NCBI RefSeq assembly: GCF_029016485.1
Contig: NZ_CP092106.1
Coordinates: 1,240,001 to 1,304,000, forward strand
Length of the DNA stretch: 64,000 nucleotides
Source: Vibrio sp. JC009
GTDB taxonomy: Bacteria > Pseudomonadota > Gammaproteobacteria > Enterobacterales > Vibrionaceae
Direction: 5' to 3'
Shown here: positions 19,296 through 27,558 of the stretch, piece by piece
How the letters are laid out: the number at the start of each line of letters is the position of its first letter
How positions within the stretch are numbered: the stretch's first letter is position 1
The notes under the pieces: model-generated
The model's input: only the letters and a program-made list of their open reading frames with translations
Told to the model about the DNA's origin: nothing
Databases searched by the model: none
Made by a program: the position numbers and the translations under genes

Positions 19296-20495
19296 GTGAA
19301 GAAATTAACCCATTATCAGCGCCTGATTATTTCCGTTTGTCTTAGCTCCGTTGTTACTTTTGCCAATATTTACTGGCTTCAGCCGCTACTTCCCATGATT
19401 CAGGAAAGTTTTCAGGTGAGTACTCTGGATGCTCACCTTTCAATGTCAGCACCCTTGCTTGGAATGGGGCTTGGTCTGCTTGTTTTTGCCCCAATATCTG
19501 ATGCCGCAGGCCGTGGCCCTGTGCTGTTAACGGGGATTGCACTTGGGGTTTGTGTTTCAGTCTGGTTGCCTCTTGTTGAAGATTACTCACTGTTTCTGGC
19601 AATGCGTTTTCTTCAGGGGACATTTTTTGCAGTCTGCCCTGCCGTCGCGGTGCCGTTTTTTGCCGATGAGCTGAGAAAAAGCTGGATAGCGACAGCGGTC
19701 GGGTTTTATATCGCGGCAAATACGCTGGGCGGACTGGCTGCACGCCTGATTGGCGGTATCAGTTCAGAATACCTTGGTAACCTGCATGCAGCCGGTTATG
19801 TGATTGCCGGAATAAGCACTCTGCTGTTTTTGGTTATCTATTACAGCCTGCCAAAACAGCGTCACTTCAAGCCAACACCATTCCATATCGGCTCTTGTCT
19901 TGCAGGTTATTTGTCTCATATCAGAAAACCTAAGCTTGTTATGGCTTATATGATTATCGGTATTGGTTTTGGCTGCTTTGTGAACCTGACTAACTATCTG
20001 ATGACGGTACTGGAGAGTGCCCCCTATGAAATGCCGGCGGATATGCGCAGCCTGATGTTTCTGACGCTGCTTGGCGGCACAACCAGTTCATCACTGGCAG
20101 GGAAGTTTGCTAAAAATCATAGTCCATTAGCCGGAATCGGAGTTGGTCTGTCAATTATGCTGGCCGCGGTGATGCTGCTTTCAAACAGCCATCTTTTTGT
20201 GGTGATATCCGGGATGATTTTGCTCTCTTTTGGCTTCTTTTTCTGCCATGCCAATGCCAGTACTCTGATAGGGAAAAGTGTCAGAAAAGCGAAAGGAAGT
20301 GCGCAGGCACTGTACAGTCTTTTTTATTACTCAGGTGCGAGTTTAGGTGTGCTCTATTTTGAGCCTCACTTTGGCTCTTCGGGCTGGGAGGGGGTACTTG
20401 TTGCTGCAGGTATTGCGCTGGTGGCTGCGATGGTACTTGTTATTGTCTGTCAGATTGTGAGTTACAGACATAAAGTTGAGCCTAGGGCGATATGA
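19296..20495 (+). CDS. MFS transporter, 12 transmembrane segments
   Basis: About 399 residues with hydrophobic segments throughout. It shows MFS features: FANIYWLQPLLPMIQESFQV in TM1, FAPISDAAGRGPVLLTGI as the loop 2-3 motif, and MRFLQGTFFAVCPAVAVPF in TM4. The resemblance is to YnfM-type drug or arabinose efflux proteins, but substrate cannot be told. I favour the GTG at 19296 (VKKLTHYQRL) over the TTG at 19263, since the extra residues are not hydrophobic; neither has a strong ribosome site. Divergent from a LysR gene. A palindrome copy follows the stop. Confidence 0.83.
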   Translation: MKKLTHYQRLIISVCLSSVVTFANIYWLQPLLPMIQESFQVSTLDAHLSMSAPLLGMGLGLLVFAPISDAAGRGPVLLTGIALGVCVSVWLPLVEDYSLFLAMRFLQGTFFAVCPAVAVPFFADELRKSWIATAVGFYIAANTLGGLAARLIGGISSEYLGNLHAAGYVIAGISTLLFLVIYYSLPKQRHFKPTPFHIGSCLAGYLSHIRKPKLVMAYMIIGIGFGCFVNLTNYLMTVLESAPYEMPADMRSLMFLTLLGGTTSSSLAGKFAKNHSPLAGIGVGLSIMLAAVMLLSNSHLFVVISGMILLSFGFFFCHANASTLIGKSVRKAKGSAQALYSLFYYSGASLGVLYFEPHFGSSGWEGVLVAAGIALVAAMVLVIVCQIVSYRHKVEPRAI

Positions 20496-20518
20496 CCTTA
20501 TTTGGTGTTTTTGGCTTC

Positions 20519-20553
20519 GGTATGCATTCCCACGCTGGAGCGTGGGAACGAGG
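20519..20553. repeat. Vibrio intergenic palindrome, copy 3
   Basis: Leader ggtatgc, arms attcccacgct / agcgtgggaa, tail cgaggg. It lies between convergent genes (MFS transporter and aminotransferase), where it could serve as a terminator for both. Confidence 0.85.
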
Positions 20554-20575
20554 GATGGGGTTATATTTCAATGGG

Positions 20576-21727
20576 TTAGTGGAAGTCTTTTAGTACTTTT
20601 GCTAGTTTATCTACCGCGATTTCAATTTCATCTGGTGTCGCGTTGCTGAAGTTCAGGCGCATTGCAGCCTGTTTTTCTGCATTCTGAGGGTAGAAAACAT
20701 CACTTGGCACTATTGCTACGCCTTCTGCCAGTAGTTCTTTCGCCAGTTTAAAGGTATCGCATTCAGGAATGGTCACCCAGACAAACATACCGCCTTCAAC
20801 ATTGTTTACTGTGCAGCCTTGCGGAAGCTTATCTTTTAGTTCGCTGATCAGTTTTTCACAGCGGGACTTATAGAGCTCACGGATATTATCGATATGCAGT
20901 TCGAAGTTGTCGTGTTTCAGCAGTCCTAGCAGCAGCGCCTGCATTGGAACGCTTGAGTGCAGGTCAGCGCCTTGCTTCACCTTGATCATAGGATCGATAT
21001 AGCTCGCTTTACCTGTGACTACGCCCATACGCAGGCCCGGAGAGGCGATTTTAGAGAACGAACGCAAAACAATAGAGTTGTCCGGGCAGAAGCTCGATGC
21101 CAGTGGTAGTGCTTCACCGGTAAATCTCAGCTCGCGGTATGGAGAATCTTCTACCAGAGTAACGCCGTATTTTTCACATAATTCAGCAACTTTCTGTCGT
21201 GCTTCAAGCGACCAGCATACGCCGGTTGGGTTGTGAAAATCCGGAACCGTATAGAAAAGCTTAGGTTTTTCTTCTTTAAAGCAGGTTTCCAGCTTATCCA
21301 GTTCAGGGCCGGATTCATTTTGCGGTACCGTCACAATATCAGCCTGAACCAGGCCAAATACCTGCATTGCGCCAAGGTAGCTCGGTGCTTCCATAACCAC
21401 CTTATCGCCCGGATCGATAAAGGCGCGGGCAACCAGATCCAAACCCTGTTGCGAGCCGGTGGAAATCAGAGCCTTCTGGTTTTCCGGCAGACTGAAATAT
21501 CCGGAAAGGTAGTCAAGAAGCGGGCCGTAGCCTGCGGTGTTTCCGTACTGGAAAACTTCCGGCATATCTGCAAGTTGGGAAAGGGTCTCTCTCATTAGCT
21601 CAATGGGAAATGTCTTTGCGTCCGGCAAACCACCTGCTAGTGAAATGACATTTGGATCACTCGCTGCATCGAGAATTTCTCGGATGTAGGATGACTGGAT
21701 TTGTTGCAGGGATTTAGCGATTTCCAT
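20576..21727 (-). CDS. PLP-dependent aminotransferase (class I/II; 2-aminoadipate or MocR-like subgroup)
   Basis: About 383 residues from the ATG at 21727, which has GGAG 8 bp upstream; the in-frame extension to 21757 is disfavoured. Fold-type I features: VISLAGGLPDAKTFP near residue 30, STGSQQGLDLVARAF for the PLP phosphate region, PDFHNPTGVCWS, and the Schiff-base lysine in LRSFSKIASPGLRMG near residue 235. The family includes 2-aminoadipate and aromatic aminotransferases; the substrate is not decided by sequence. It is divergent from an AraC-type regulator with a ~100-bp gap, so the regulator may control it. Confidence 0.87.
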   Translation of the reverse strand: MEIAKSLQQIQSSYIREILDAASDPNVISLAGGLPDAKTFPIELMRETLSQLADMPEVFQYGNTAGYGPLLDYLSGYFSLPENQKALISTGSQQGLDLVARAFIDPGDKVVMEAPSYLGAMQVFGLVQADIVTVPQNESGPELDKLETCFKEEKPKLFYTVPDFHNPTGVCWSLEARQKVAELCEKYGVTLVEDSPYRELRFTGEALPLASSFCPDNSIVLRSFSKIASPGLRMGVVTGKASYIDPMIKVKQGADLHSSVPMQALLLGLLKHDNFELHIDNIRELYKSRCEKLISELKDKLPQGCTVNNVEGGMFVWVTIPECDTFKLAKELLAEGVAIVPSDVFYPQNAEKQAAMRLNFSNATPDEIEIAVDKLAKVLKDFH

Positions 21728-21801
21728 TATTAAGCTCCGGTTTTTAAAGTACCGCATAGCATAATGTTACTTGTTATCCGAATCATGTCCGATTATGCTT
21801 A

Positions 21802-22701
21802 ATGATATGTCCATTTATGCGATTTTGTATGAAGCAGTCCCAGAAAGTCTCCCGTATTAATGATGTCCTTTACCATATTCACCAGGATATCAGCCGTGAA
21901 TTGCCCGCCGCAGAGCTTGCCAGAATTGCAGCGTACTCGGAGCAGCATTTTCACCGGATCTTTAAAGAGGTGGTTGGTGAGTCGATTCATCAGTATATCC
22001 GGCGGACAAGAATTGAGTATGCGGCAAACCAGTTGATGTTTGATTCAGGGGCGACGGTTTTAGATATCGCAAACCGGGCCGGGTTTCAGTCAGTTTCTTC
22101 CTTTAGCCGGGCATTTAAAACCGTGTTTGAGGTTTCACCCGGTGAATGGCGTAAAGCGGACAGAGAGAACAGCGAGAAGCCCTATCTTTCCGAGCCTGAA
22201 ATTGCCGCCGGATACAGGCGCATTGTATCGGACGATATTCCCGAGCCTCAGATTGTGGAAGTGCCGGAAAGGTTTGTGGCCTATGTACGTCACCTGGGTT
22301 ACAACCGGAGTATAAGAAATGCCTGGCTGTTGCTGAAAGCCTGGGCGGGCAGTGAAGGGCGCGACTTTTCCAGCCAGTATGGCCTTCATCACTCAAATCC
22401 GGCCTGGGTCGATCTGGATAAGTGCCGTTATGTTGCCTGTATTGAAATTGACAGCCCGTTGAAACAGCGTGGCGTCGTCAATCAGATGAGCATTCCCGGC
22501 GGCTTGTACGCCAAATTTCGCTTCACCGGGAAATATGGCGAACTGCTTCCGCAAATCAGCCGTATTCAGGATCTCTGGCTGCCGGAGTCCGGCTTTAAGA
22601 TGAAATCCACTCCCGCCTATGTTCATTATCATAAGAACCATTTTCTGGCCTCTGATGAGAGGTTTGAGCTGGATTTCTATTTACCAGTCAGCTTTTACTG
22701 A
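21802..22701 (+). CDS. AraC-family regulator with GyrI-like effector domain
   Basis: 299 residues; the start could also be the ATG at 21829 (MKQSQKVSRINDVL). Two AraC helix-turn-helix units are at ~15-115 (LARIAAYSEQHFHRIFKEVV, then TVLDIANRAGFQSVSSFSRA). A C-terminal GyrI-like small-molecule-binding domain at ~140-298 is marked by IVEVPERFVAYVRHLG and a late FELDFYLPV strand. This Rob-like order of domains is common in drug-responsive regulators. It is divergent from the aminotransferase and overlaps the convergent PLP-deaminase gene by 21 bp. Confidence 0.88.
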   Translation: MICPFMRFCMKQSQKVSRINDVLYHIHQDISRELPAAELARIAAYSEQHFHRIFKEVVGESIHQYIRRTRIEYAANQLMFDSGATVLDIANRAGFQSVSSFSRAFKTVFEVSPGEWRKADRENSEKPYLSEPEIAAGYRRIVSDDIPEPQIVEVPERFVAYVRHLGYNRSIRNAWLLLKAWAGSEGRDFSSQYGLHHSNPAWVDLDKCRYVACIEIDSPLKQRGVVNQMSIPGGLYAKFRFTGKYGELLPQISRIQDLWLPESGFKMKSTPAYVHYHKNHFLASDERFELDFYLPVSFY

Positions 22702-23637
22702 TTTATTCAGGCAGTTTGCGTTGCCGCACTTTTTGTCGAACTTTCTCTGATATCGCGGCAGCATGGTTTCATTGCCCATGGTGCCACCCTGGTGAATATA
22801 AAGCAGGGTTTTATCCTGATTCTCCGGGATCCACTTTTTCAGGCAGCGCCACATAAGAGGATCGTAAAGTAGCTCAAACTCGACATGAGTCTGCTCTTCC
22901 AGCTCTTTCCAGATCTCATAATTTTCTTTAATCAGGCGGCCAAATGGGTGCTTGATTTCAGTGCCAAGAATGGTTGGATGAGGTGCTTCGCTGTCCAGCT
23001 CATTAAACTGCATGCGCAGGTAGTCTTCTCCTCCCACACAGGCGCAGGTGAGAACGTCAATGTTGCACTGCCCTAAATGCTTTTGCAGATAAAGCGCTGT
23101 GGTGCCGGTTCCCGCCGGTAGGGCAACGGTGAGGTTTTCATGGCGCTCCATCACCTTCCAGTCCAGGATTTCCTGAGCCAGTTTTTTTACACCTTCCTCG
23201 GCCAGCGGGCTTCTACCTCCTTCAGGGATAGTCAGAATATTCGGGTTATTTCCGAAGTTGTCCTGGATGTATTCCGACGCATGCCTTCCGTTACGGTCTT
23301 CCGCCTGAGAAAGGTCGACAATTTCAGCGCCAAGATCCTGTGCTGCGCGATAGTTGCCCATGGGCTTTTGTTTTACAAAAGAGGGGATATGGTCGACAAA
23401 ATAGACCAGCCTCCAGCCACGACAGGCACACAAAACGGCAAGCGAGTAGAGTGAATTTGCCTGGGCGGAGCCGTAGCCCACAAGTGTGTCAATCAGCGGA
23501 AAGTCGCCTTCCAGCAAAGACATAAATTTACGGGCTTTGTTGCCGGTAAATTGGGAGTGAAGAAGATCATCTCTTTTGAGGAAAAACGGCTGCCCGTTAA
23601 AAAAGTGACGGGTAATCGGGCTTTCTGCGAGTTTCAT
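22681..23637 (-). CDS. ACC deaminase / D-cysteine desulfhydrase family PLP enzyme
   Basis: 318 residues. The PLP-binding region reads FFLKRDDLLHSQFTGNKARK, with the Schiff-base lysine in GNKARK near residue 35, then VGYGSAQANSLYSLA for substrate and carboxylate contacts. A glycine-rich phosphate-binding loop follows (ALPAGTGTTALYL) and a late LLYIHQGGTMGNETM segment. Fold-type II enzymes of this group open aminocyclopropane carboxylate or desulfurise D-cysteine. Without the discriminating residues aligned I cannot choose. The last 21 bp overlap the AraC gene on the other strand. Confidence 0.83.
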   Translation of the reverse strand: MKLAESPITRHFFNGQPFFLKRDDLLHSQFTGNKARKFMSLLEGDFPLIDTLVGYGSAQANSLYSLAVLCACRGWRLVYFVDHIPSFVKQKPMGNYRAAQDLGAEIVDLSQAEDRNGRHASEYIQDNFGNNPNILTIPEGGRSPLAEEGVKKLAQEILDWKVMERHENLTVALPAGTGTTALYLQKHLGQCNIDVLTCACVGGEDYLRMQFNELDSEAPHPTILGTEIKHPFGRLIKENYEIWKELEEQTHVEFELLYDPLMWRCLKKWIPENQDKTLLYIHQGGTMGNETMLPRYQRKFDKKCGNANCLNKSVKADW

Positions 23638-23713
23638 GGTTAAAACCGATGGTTGCCTAATGTGTTAAGCGGAAAAAGGCGGCAGATTTTAACAGAAAAT
23701 TTCAGAAAATGAA

Positions 23714-23742
23714 TAGAAAAACCGCCAATGATGGCGGTTTCT
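23714..23742 (-). terminator. Rho-independent terminator of EF-hand gene
   Basis: aaaccgcc / ggcggttt stem with a 6-nt loop, followed on the minus strand by a T-rich tract. It lies 13 bp beyond the EF-hand gene stop. Confidence 0.7.
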
Positions 23743-23754
23743 TAAAAATGGGGA

Positions 23755-24015
23755 TTATTGTCTTTGCGGTGGAGGTGGCGGTAGTTCCTCTTCTGATAGC
23801 GCACCGTCGCCGTCCTGATCAAAGCGGTCGAACTCATCAGCCAGCGGACCTCTTAGCTCGTCTTTCTGAAGCAGGCCGTCACCGTTGGTATCCATGTCAC
23901 TAAAGCTAGGTGGATTGCCTCCCTGTGGCCCTTCACCCTGTGAGTTTTCGCTGGTAAATGCTTGAAGAGACAGCAGGGATAAGCAGGCTGCTAATAGCAC
24001 TGTGATTTTTTTCAT
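23755..24015 (-). CDS. Small secreted EF-hand protein
   Basis: 86 residues from the ATG at 24013-24015 (MKKITVLLAACLSLLSLQAF), a clean signal peptide; the longer frame to 24123 adds a second hydrophobic run and is not favoured. Two EF-hand loops are visible: DTNGDGLLQKDE and DQDGDGALSEEE, both with Asp at 1, 3, 5 and Glu at 12, so calcium binding is expected. The C-terminus is a proline run (PPPPPQ). Probably a periplasmic calcium-binding protein; partner unknown. Divergent from the DUF3466 gene. Confidence 0.8.
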   Translation of the reverse strand: MKKITVLLAACLSLLSLQAFTSENSQGEGPQGGNPPSFSDMDTNGDGLLQKDELRGPLADEFDRFDQDGDGALSEEELPPPPPQRQ

Positions 24016-24203
24016 ATCATTGTTTCCGTTAGTCGGGTCATTTAGGAATAGGGTAGATATTAGAAGGAGATTGAGCAGGGAAAATGGAGAAAGTGAGGAT
24101 TTATAATTCCTTGTTTTCTCCATAATTTCTGCAAAGAGCAGGAATATCTTTGTCTCATTTATTACACAGTGCCTGTTATCTTCTCAGGCATCGGGCTCAA
24201 AAA

Positions 24204-26279
24204 ATGATTAAAGCTGTACAGAAATTATTGTTAATCCCCTTCCTCACGTTAACTTCACACCACTCTTATGCTGCCTTATACAGGATTGTTGAGTCTGACT
24301 CACCGACAGATACGGAAGAGTCCTATGGTATTGGCATAGGCGAAGAAACAGGCACCATAGACTGTTTTGAGGATAGTTGTGGTGACAATGATTACGAACT
24401 TGTTGGTGACACACTAAATGGCACCGATGGTTTGTCCTACAAAGAAGAGGTCGCTTTTGGTATAGGCAACAGGTTCAATTATCTGGACTACTCTGATCTT
24501 GAATCTTATTGTGAGAATGATCTGGGTTATTCTACCTGCGATAGCTGGGCTGAGAATCACTGGTACGGCAATACTGACACGGGTATCGGTGGTCTGGAGA
24601 ATGAACGTGAGGCATACTACGAAGCCGATTATCAGACGAATGCCACGACTTACACCGATGACGGTTACACCATCACATTTACCCCGGATTCCGGGGATGA
24701 TTCTCCGTCAGCCCTTAGCAGTGATGACTTTGTTTCAGGTACTGATGATAAAGTGGTTAACGCGATTGATGAGTCAGGCTATGTCATCGGCAATACAAGT
24801 AGCGGCTATTACAATTACAACGGCAGTTATGTACGCCTGTACCGAAGCCGTGGATTCTTCTATTCCACTTCTACACTGAGTGAAACCGTACTGGAGCCGG
24901 AAGCGGATACTTCTCTTGAATTAGCCGACGATGAAAATGAAGACGGTGATACCAACTATGAGCAGAATATTGTGGCTCAGATGGGCCGGACTATGGCCTT
25001 TGACTCATTTAGCTATGGTGGAGAGACCTACATTGTCGGCAGTGCTGCGGTCGCGCCTTTCTACTACGAAGATGATGACGAAATAAAGGATTATGATTCC
25101 GCTTATACTTCAACCGAAGACGATGAAGATGTGACCAACTGCGTCGATTATACCGATCCGGCGCTATACCCTGAATGTCAGAACTTCGGTTTTGCCACCA
25201 GAGCCTATATCTGGAACATCTCAGATTCAGACGGCCCGAACTCAGATACAACGGACAATCGCTTTTCAGCTGCAGACTGGGAAACGGATACTGATGATAC
25301 CTACTATGAGTACAACGATGATGAGGCTTCGGCCCAGGCCAGTATCCGCTCTGCGGTGATCAGTAATACCGGCACCTACGCCAACCTTCCGGTGCTGGTG
25401 GGTTACAACACCTATATTGATGACTCGGATAACTTTCTGATGCAGGCGGCTATATTCAGGCCTTCATCAACCAGCAGCTTTTCTGTGAGTGAAAATGCCT
25501 GGGAGACCAGTTTTATTGAAGATGTGACGGTAGAAGTGGATGATGCGTATATCCACAGTCACTCCATCGCAACCGGTATTAATGAAAATATGATAGTGAT
25601 TGGTTACGCCAAGCGGGATGATGACTACCCTTATGACGGTGTGACCGACAACCGCATGTTTTTAGCCGACGCCAATGATGATGACCCCAGCGCCACTTTT
25701 TTCACGGCTCAGGGAGAAGACATTTTCTTCGACAGTGCTCACGGAAATCCCAATGCCATCAATAATTACAATGAAATTGTCGGACAGGTGGATGCCGAAG
25801 ACCATCGTGAAGTGAGCGGAAAGCAGCGGGACCATCGCGGCTTTATCTATCCCTATAACGACACCGGAACAGACTCAACACGCAGGGCACGTTTCAACAA
25901 TCAGGCCTGGTGGCTGGATGATTTGACCAATGGTGGGGATTACAGCTCCGCTAATAACCATTTCCGGGTTATCGATGCCGGAGATATCAACGATGCCGGC
26001 GTGATTTCTGCAACCGCACTTCAGTGCTTTGAAGATGAGGATGCCACCAGTTCAATGGCTTATGATTCCACTGACCATTTTGCCTATTGTAACGATGGTT
26101 CAGGTGACGAGAGAATTGTTGCGGTGAAGCTGATCCCTATCGCGGGCGCAACCAGCTCTGATATTTCAGAAAGAGAAGAGGATTCAACCACTTCTTCGCG
26201 GAGTGGGGCGGGTGTTGGCTGGTTGTTTATGTTGATTTTGTCAATGATGGGTTTTTACCGAAGAATCAAGAGTGCATGA
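24204..26279 (+). CDS. DUF3466 family envelope protein with C-terminal membrane/sorting tail
   Basis: 691 residues from the ATG at 24204 (MIKAVQKLLLIPFLTLTSHH), a signal peptide ending near YA-ALYR. The mature protein is extremely rich in Asp, Glu, Ser, Thr and Tyr, with many DD and DTDD clusters. Repeated IxGxxxxNxxPxxVG-like units suggest a beta-propeller-like fold. The C-terminus is SRSGAGVGWLFMLILSMMGF followed by YRRIK: a small-residue motif, one hydrophobic helix and a basic end, like the GlyGly-CTERM signals processed by rhombosortase and exported by type II secretion. DUF3466 proteins are common in Vibrio and have no known function. Confidence 0.78.
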   Translation: MIKAVQKLLLIPFLTLTSHHSYAALYRIVESDSPTDTEESYGIGIGEETGTIDCFEDSCGDNDYELVGDTLNGTDGLSYKEEVAFGIGNRFNYLDYSDLESYCENDLGYSTCDSWAENHWYGNTDTGIGGLENEREAYYEADYQTNATTYTDDGYTITFTPDSGDDSPSALSSDDFVSGTDDKVVNAIDESGYVIGNTSSGYYNYNGSYVRLYRSRGFFYSTSTLSETVLEPEADTSLELADDENEDGDTNYEQNIVAQMGRTMAFDSFSYGGETYIVGSAAVAPFYYEDDDEIKDYDSAYTSTEDDEDVTNCVDYTDPALYPECQNFGFATRAYIWNISDSDGPNSDTTDNRFSAADWETDTDDTYYEYNDDEASAQASIRSAVISNTGTYANLPVLVGYNTYIDDSDNFLMQAAIFRPSSTSSFSVSENAWETSFIEDVTVEVDDAYIHSHSIATGINENMIVIGYAKRDDDYPYDGVTDNRMFLADANDDDPSATFFTAQGEDIFFDSAHGNPNAINNYNEIVGQVDAEDHREVSGKQRDHRGFIYPYNDTGTDSTRRARFNNQAWWLDDLTNGGDYSSANNHFRVIDAGDINDAGVISATALQCFEDEDATSSMAYDSTDHFAYCNDGSGDERIVAVKLIPIAGATSSDISEREEDSTTSSRSGAGVGWLFMLILSMMGFYRRIKSA

Positions 26280-26423
26280 TAGCTATTAGCCACAAGCTAC
26301 ACCGGAGTCACAAAACTCTTTATTACAAACCTCAAGGTCGCGAGAAGACGCACAGAATTACCCCTTTTATTGGTTCAGAATAACTCTGTTAAGCAATTAA
26401 TTAATAAAAACAGAGGCTTTAAG

Positions 26424-27332
26424 ATGCGCATAGGGATCGATTTAGGTGGTACAAAAATAGAAGTTATTGCTCTTTCCAATGCTGGTGAAGAGCTTTTCAG
26501 AAAGCGGGTTCCAACGCCCCGTGGTAGCTATGAGGATACGCTGCAGGCCATCAAAGGGCTGGTTGATGACGCAGAGCAGGCGACCGGCCAGACCGGTACT
26601 GTCGGCTTGGGTATTCCGGGTACCATCTCTCCTTATACAGGCAAAGTAAAAAATGCCAACTCCGTCTGGCTTAATGGCCAGCCTCTTGATAAAGACCTTT
26701 CTGACCTGCTTGGCCGTGAAGTAAGAATTGCTAATGATGCAAACTGTATGGCAGTTTCTGAGGCTACCGATGGGGCGGGAGCGGGGAAACATGTTGTGCT
26801 GGCTCTGATTCTGGGAACCGGTTGTGGTGCAGGTATCGTTATTGACGGAAAGCCACATTCCGGTGGCAATGGTGTCGGTGGCGAGTGGGGGCACAATAAC
26901 ATGCCCTGGCAAAACAGAGAGGAACGGGAGTTTTCAGATGCGACACCATGTTACTGCGGTAAACACGGTTGCATAGAACAGTTTGTCTCGGGCACCGGTC
27001 TTTGTGCTGACTATGAAAGACGCACAGGCAGAAAGCTGATTGGCAAAGAGATTTCAGAGCTGGCGCTGGCCGGTGATGAAGCGGCAAATCTTTCTCTGGA
27101 AGCTTACGAGCAGAGACTGGCGAAGTCTCTGGCGGGGGTGGTTAATGTGCTTGATCCGGATGTGGTTGTGCTGGCCGGTGGTGTCTGCAATATCGAACGG
27201 CTCTATGACAATGTGCCGAAACTTCTGTCTGAATATGTGTTTGGGGGTGAGTGCCAGACAGAAATTAAGAAAGCCGTTCATGGGGACTCCAGTGGTGTGC
27301 GTGGTGCGGCCTGGCTATGGCCTAAAAATTAA
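26424..27332 (+). CDS. mak: ROK-family sugar kinase (fructokinase / N-acetylglucosamine kinase-like)
   Basis: 302 residues from the ATG at 26424 ([14 protein letters not shown]), which fits the family start; the upstream extension to 26370 is not favoured. Features: ATP phosphate loop DLGGTKIE, catalytic-site region [18 protein letters not shown], sugar-binding [11 protein letters not shown] and the ROK zinc-binding [17 protein letters not shown]. The spacing and wording of the last two resemble E. coli Mak (manno(fructo)kinase) more than NagK, but this is from memory. It would phosphorylate a free hexose in the cytoplasm. Single gene; no transporter or hydrolase is adjacent. Confidence 0.83.
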   Translation: MRIGIDLGGTKIEVIALSNAGEELFRKRVPTPRGSYEDTLQAIKGLVDDAEQATGQTGTVGLGIPGTISPYTGKVKNANSVWLNGQPLDKDLSDLLGREVRIANDANCMAVSEATDGAGAGKHVVLALILGTGCGAGIVIDGKPHSGGNGVGGEWGHNNMPWQNREEREFSDATPCYCGKHGCIEQFVSGTGLCADYERRTGRKLIGKEISELALAGDEAANLSLEAYEQRLAKSLAGVVNVLDPDVVVLAGGVCNIERLYDNVPKLLSEYVFGGECQTEIKKAVHGDSSGVRGAAWLWPKN

Positions 27333-27410
27333 CAAATTGATACTTATTGTTTACAATTTGGTGTAGAATTTTGCCTTAAGTCATTGTTAATTTACTTAAT
27401 TGACCCGCAT

Positions 27411-27458
27411 CAGCATATTACAGCATGTAAGCGCGACTAAAGTAGTGGTAATATGCTG
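27411..27458. repeat. Inverted repeat upstream of the Cache-GGDEF pair
   Basis: cagcatatta and taatatgctg form 10-bp arms around 28 nt. It sits between the sugar kinase and the first GGDEF gene with no T tract after it. It may be a weak terminator, an operator or a leader structure; its role is not shown. Confidence 0.35.
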
Positions 27459-27558
27459 AGTGGATTCTATTTTCTTGATTTAATAATCAGTTGTTGATTC
27501 GGTTGTTTTAAGGCAAATAGGTTAATAAAAGGTATTCTGGAGTGGTAGTCAGAGGCTA

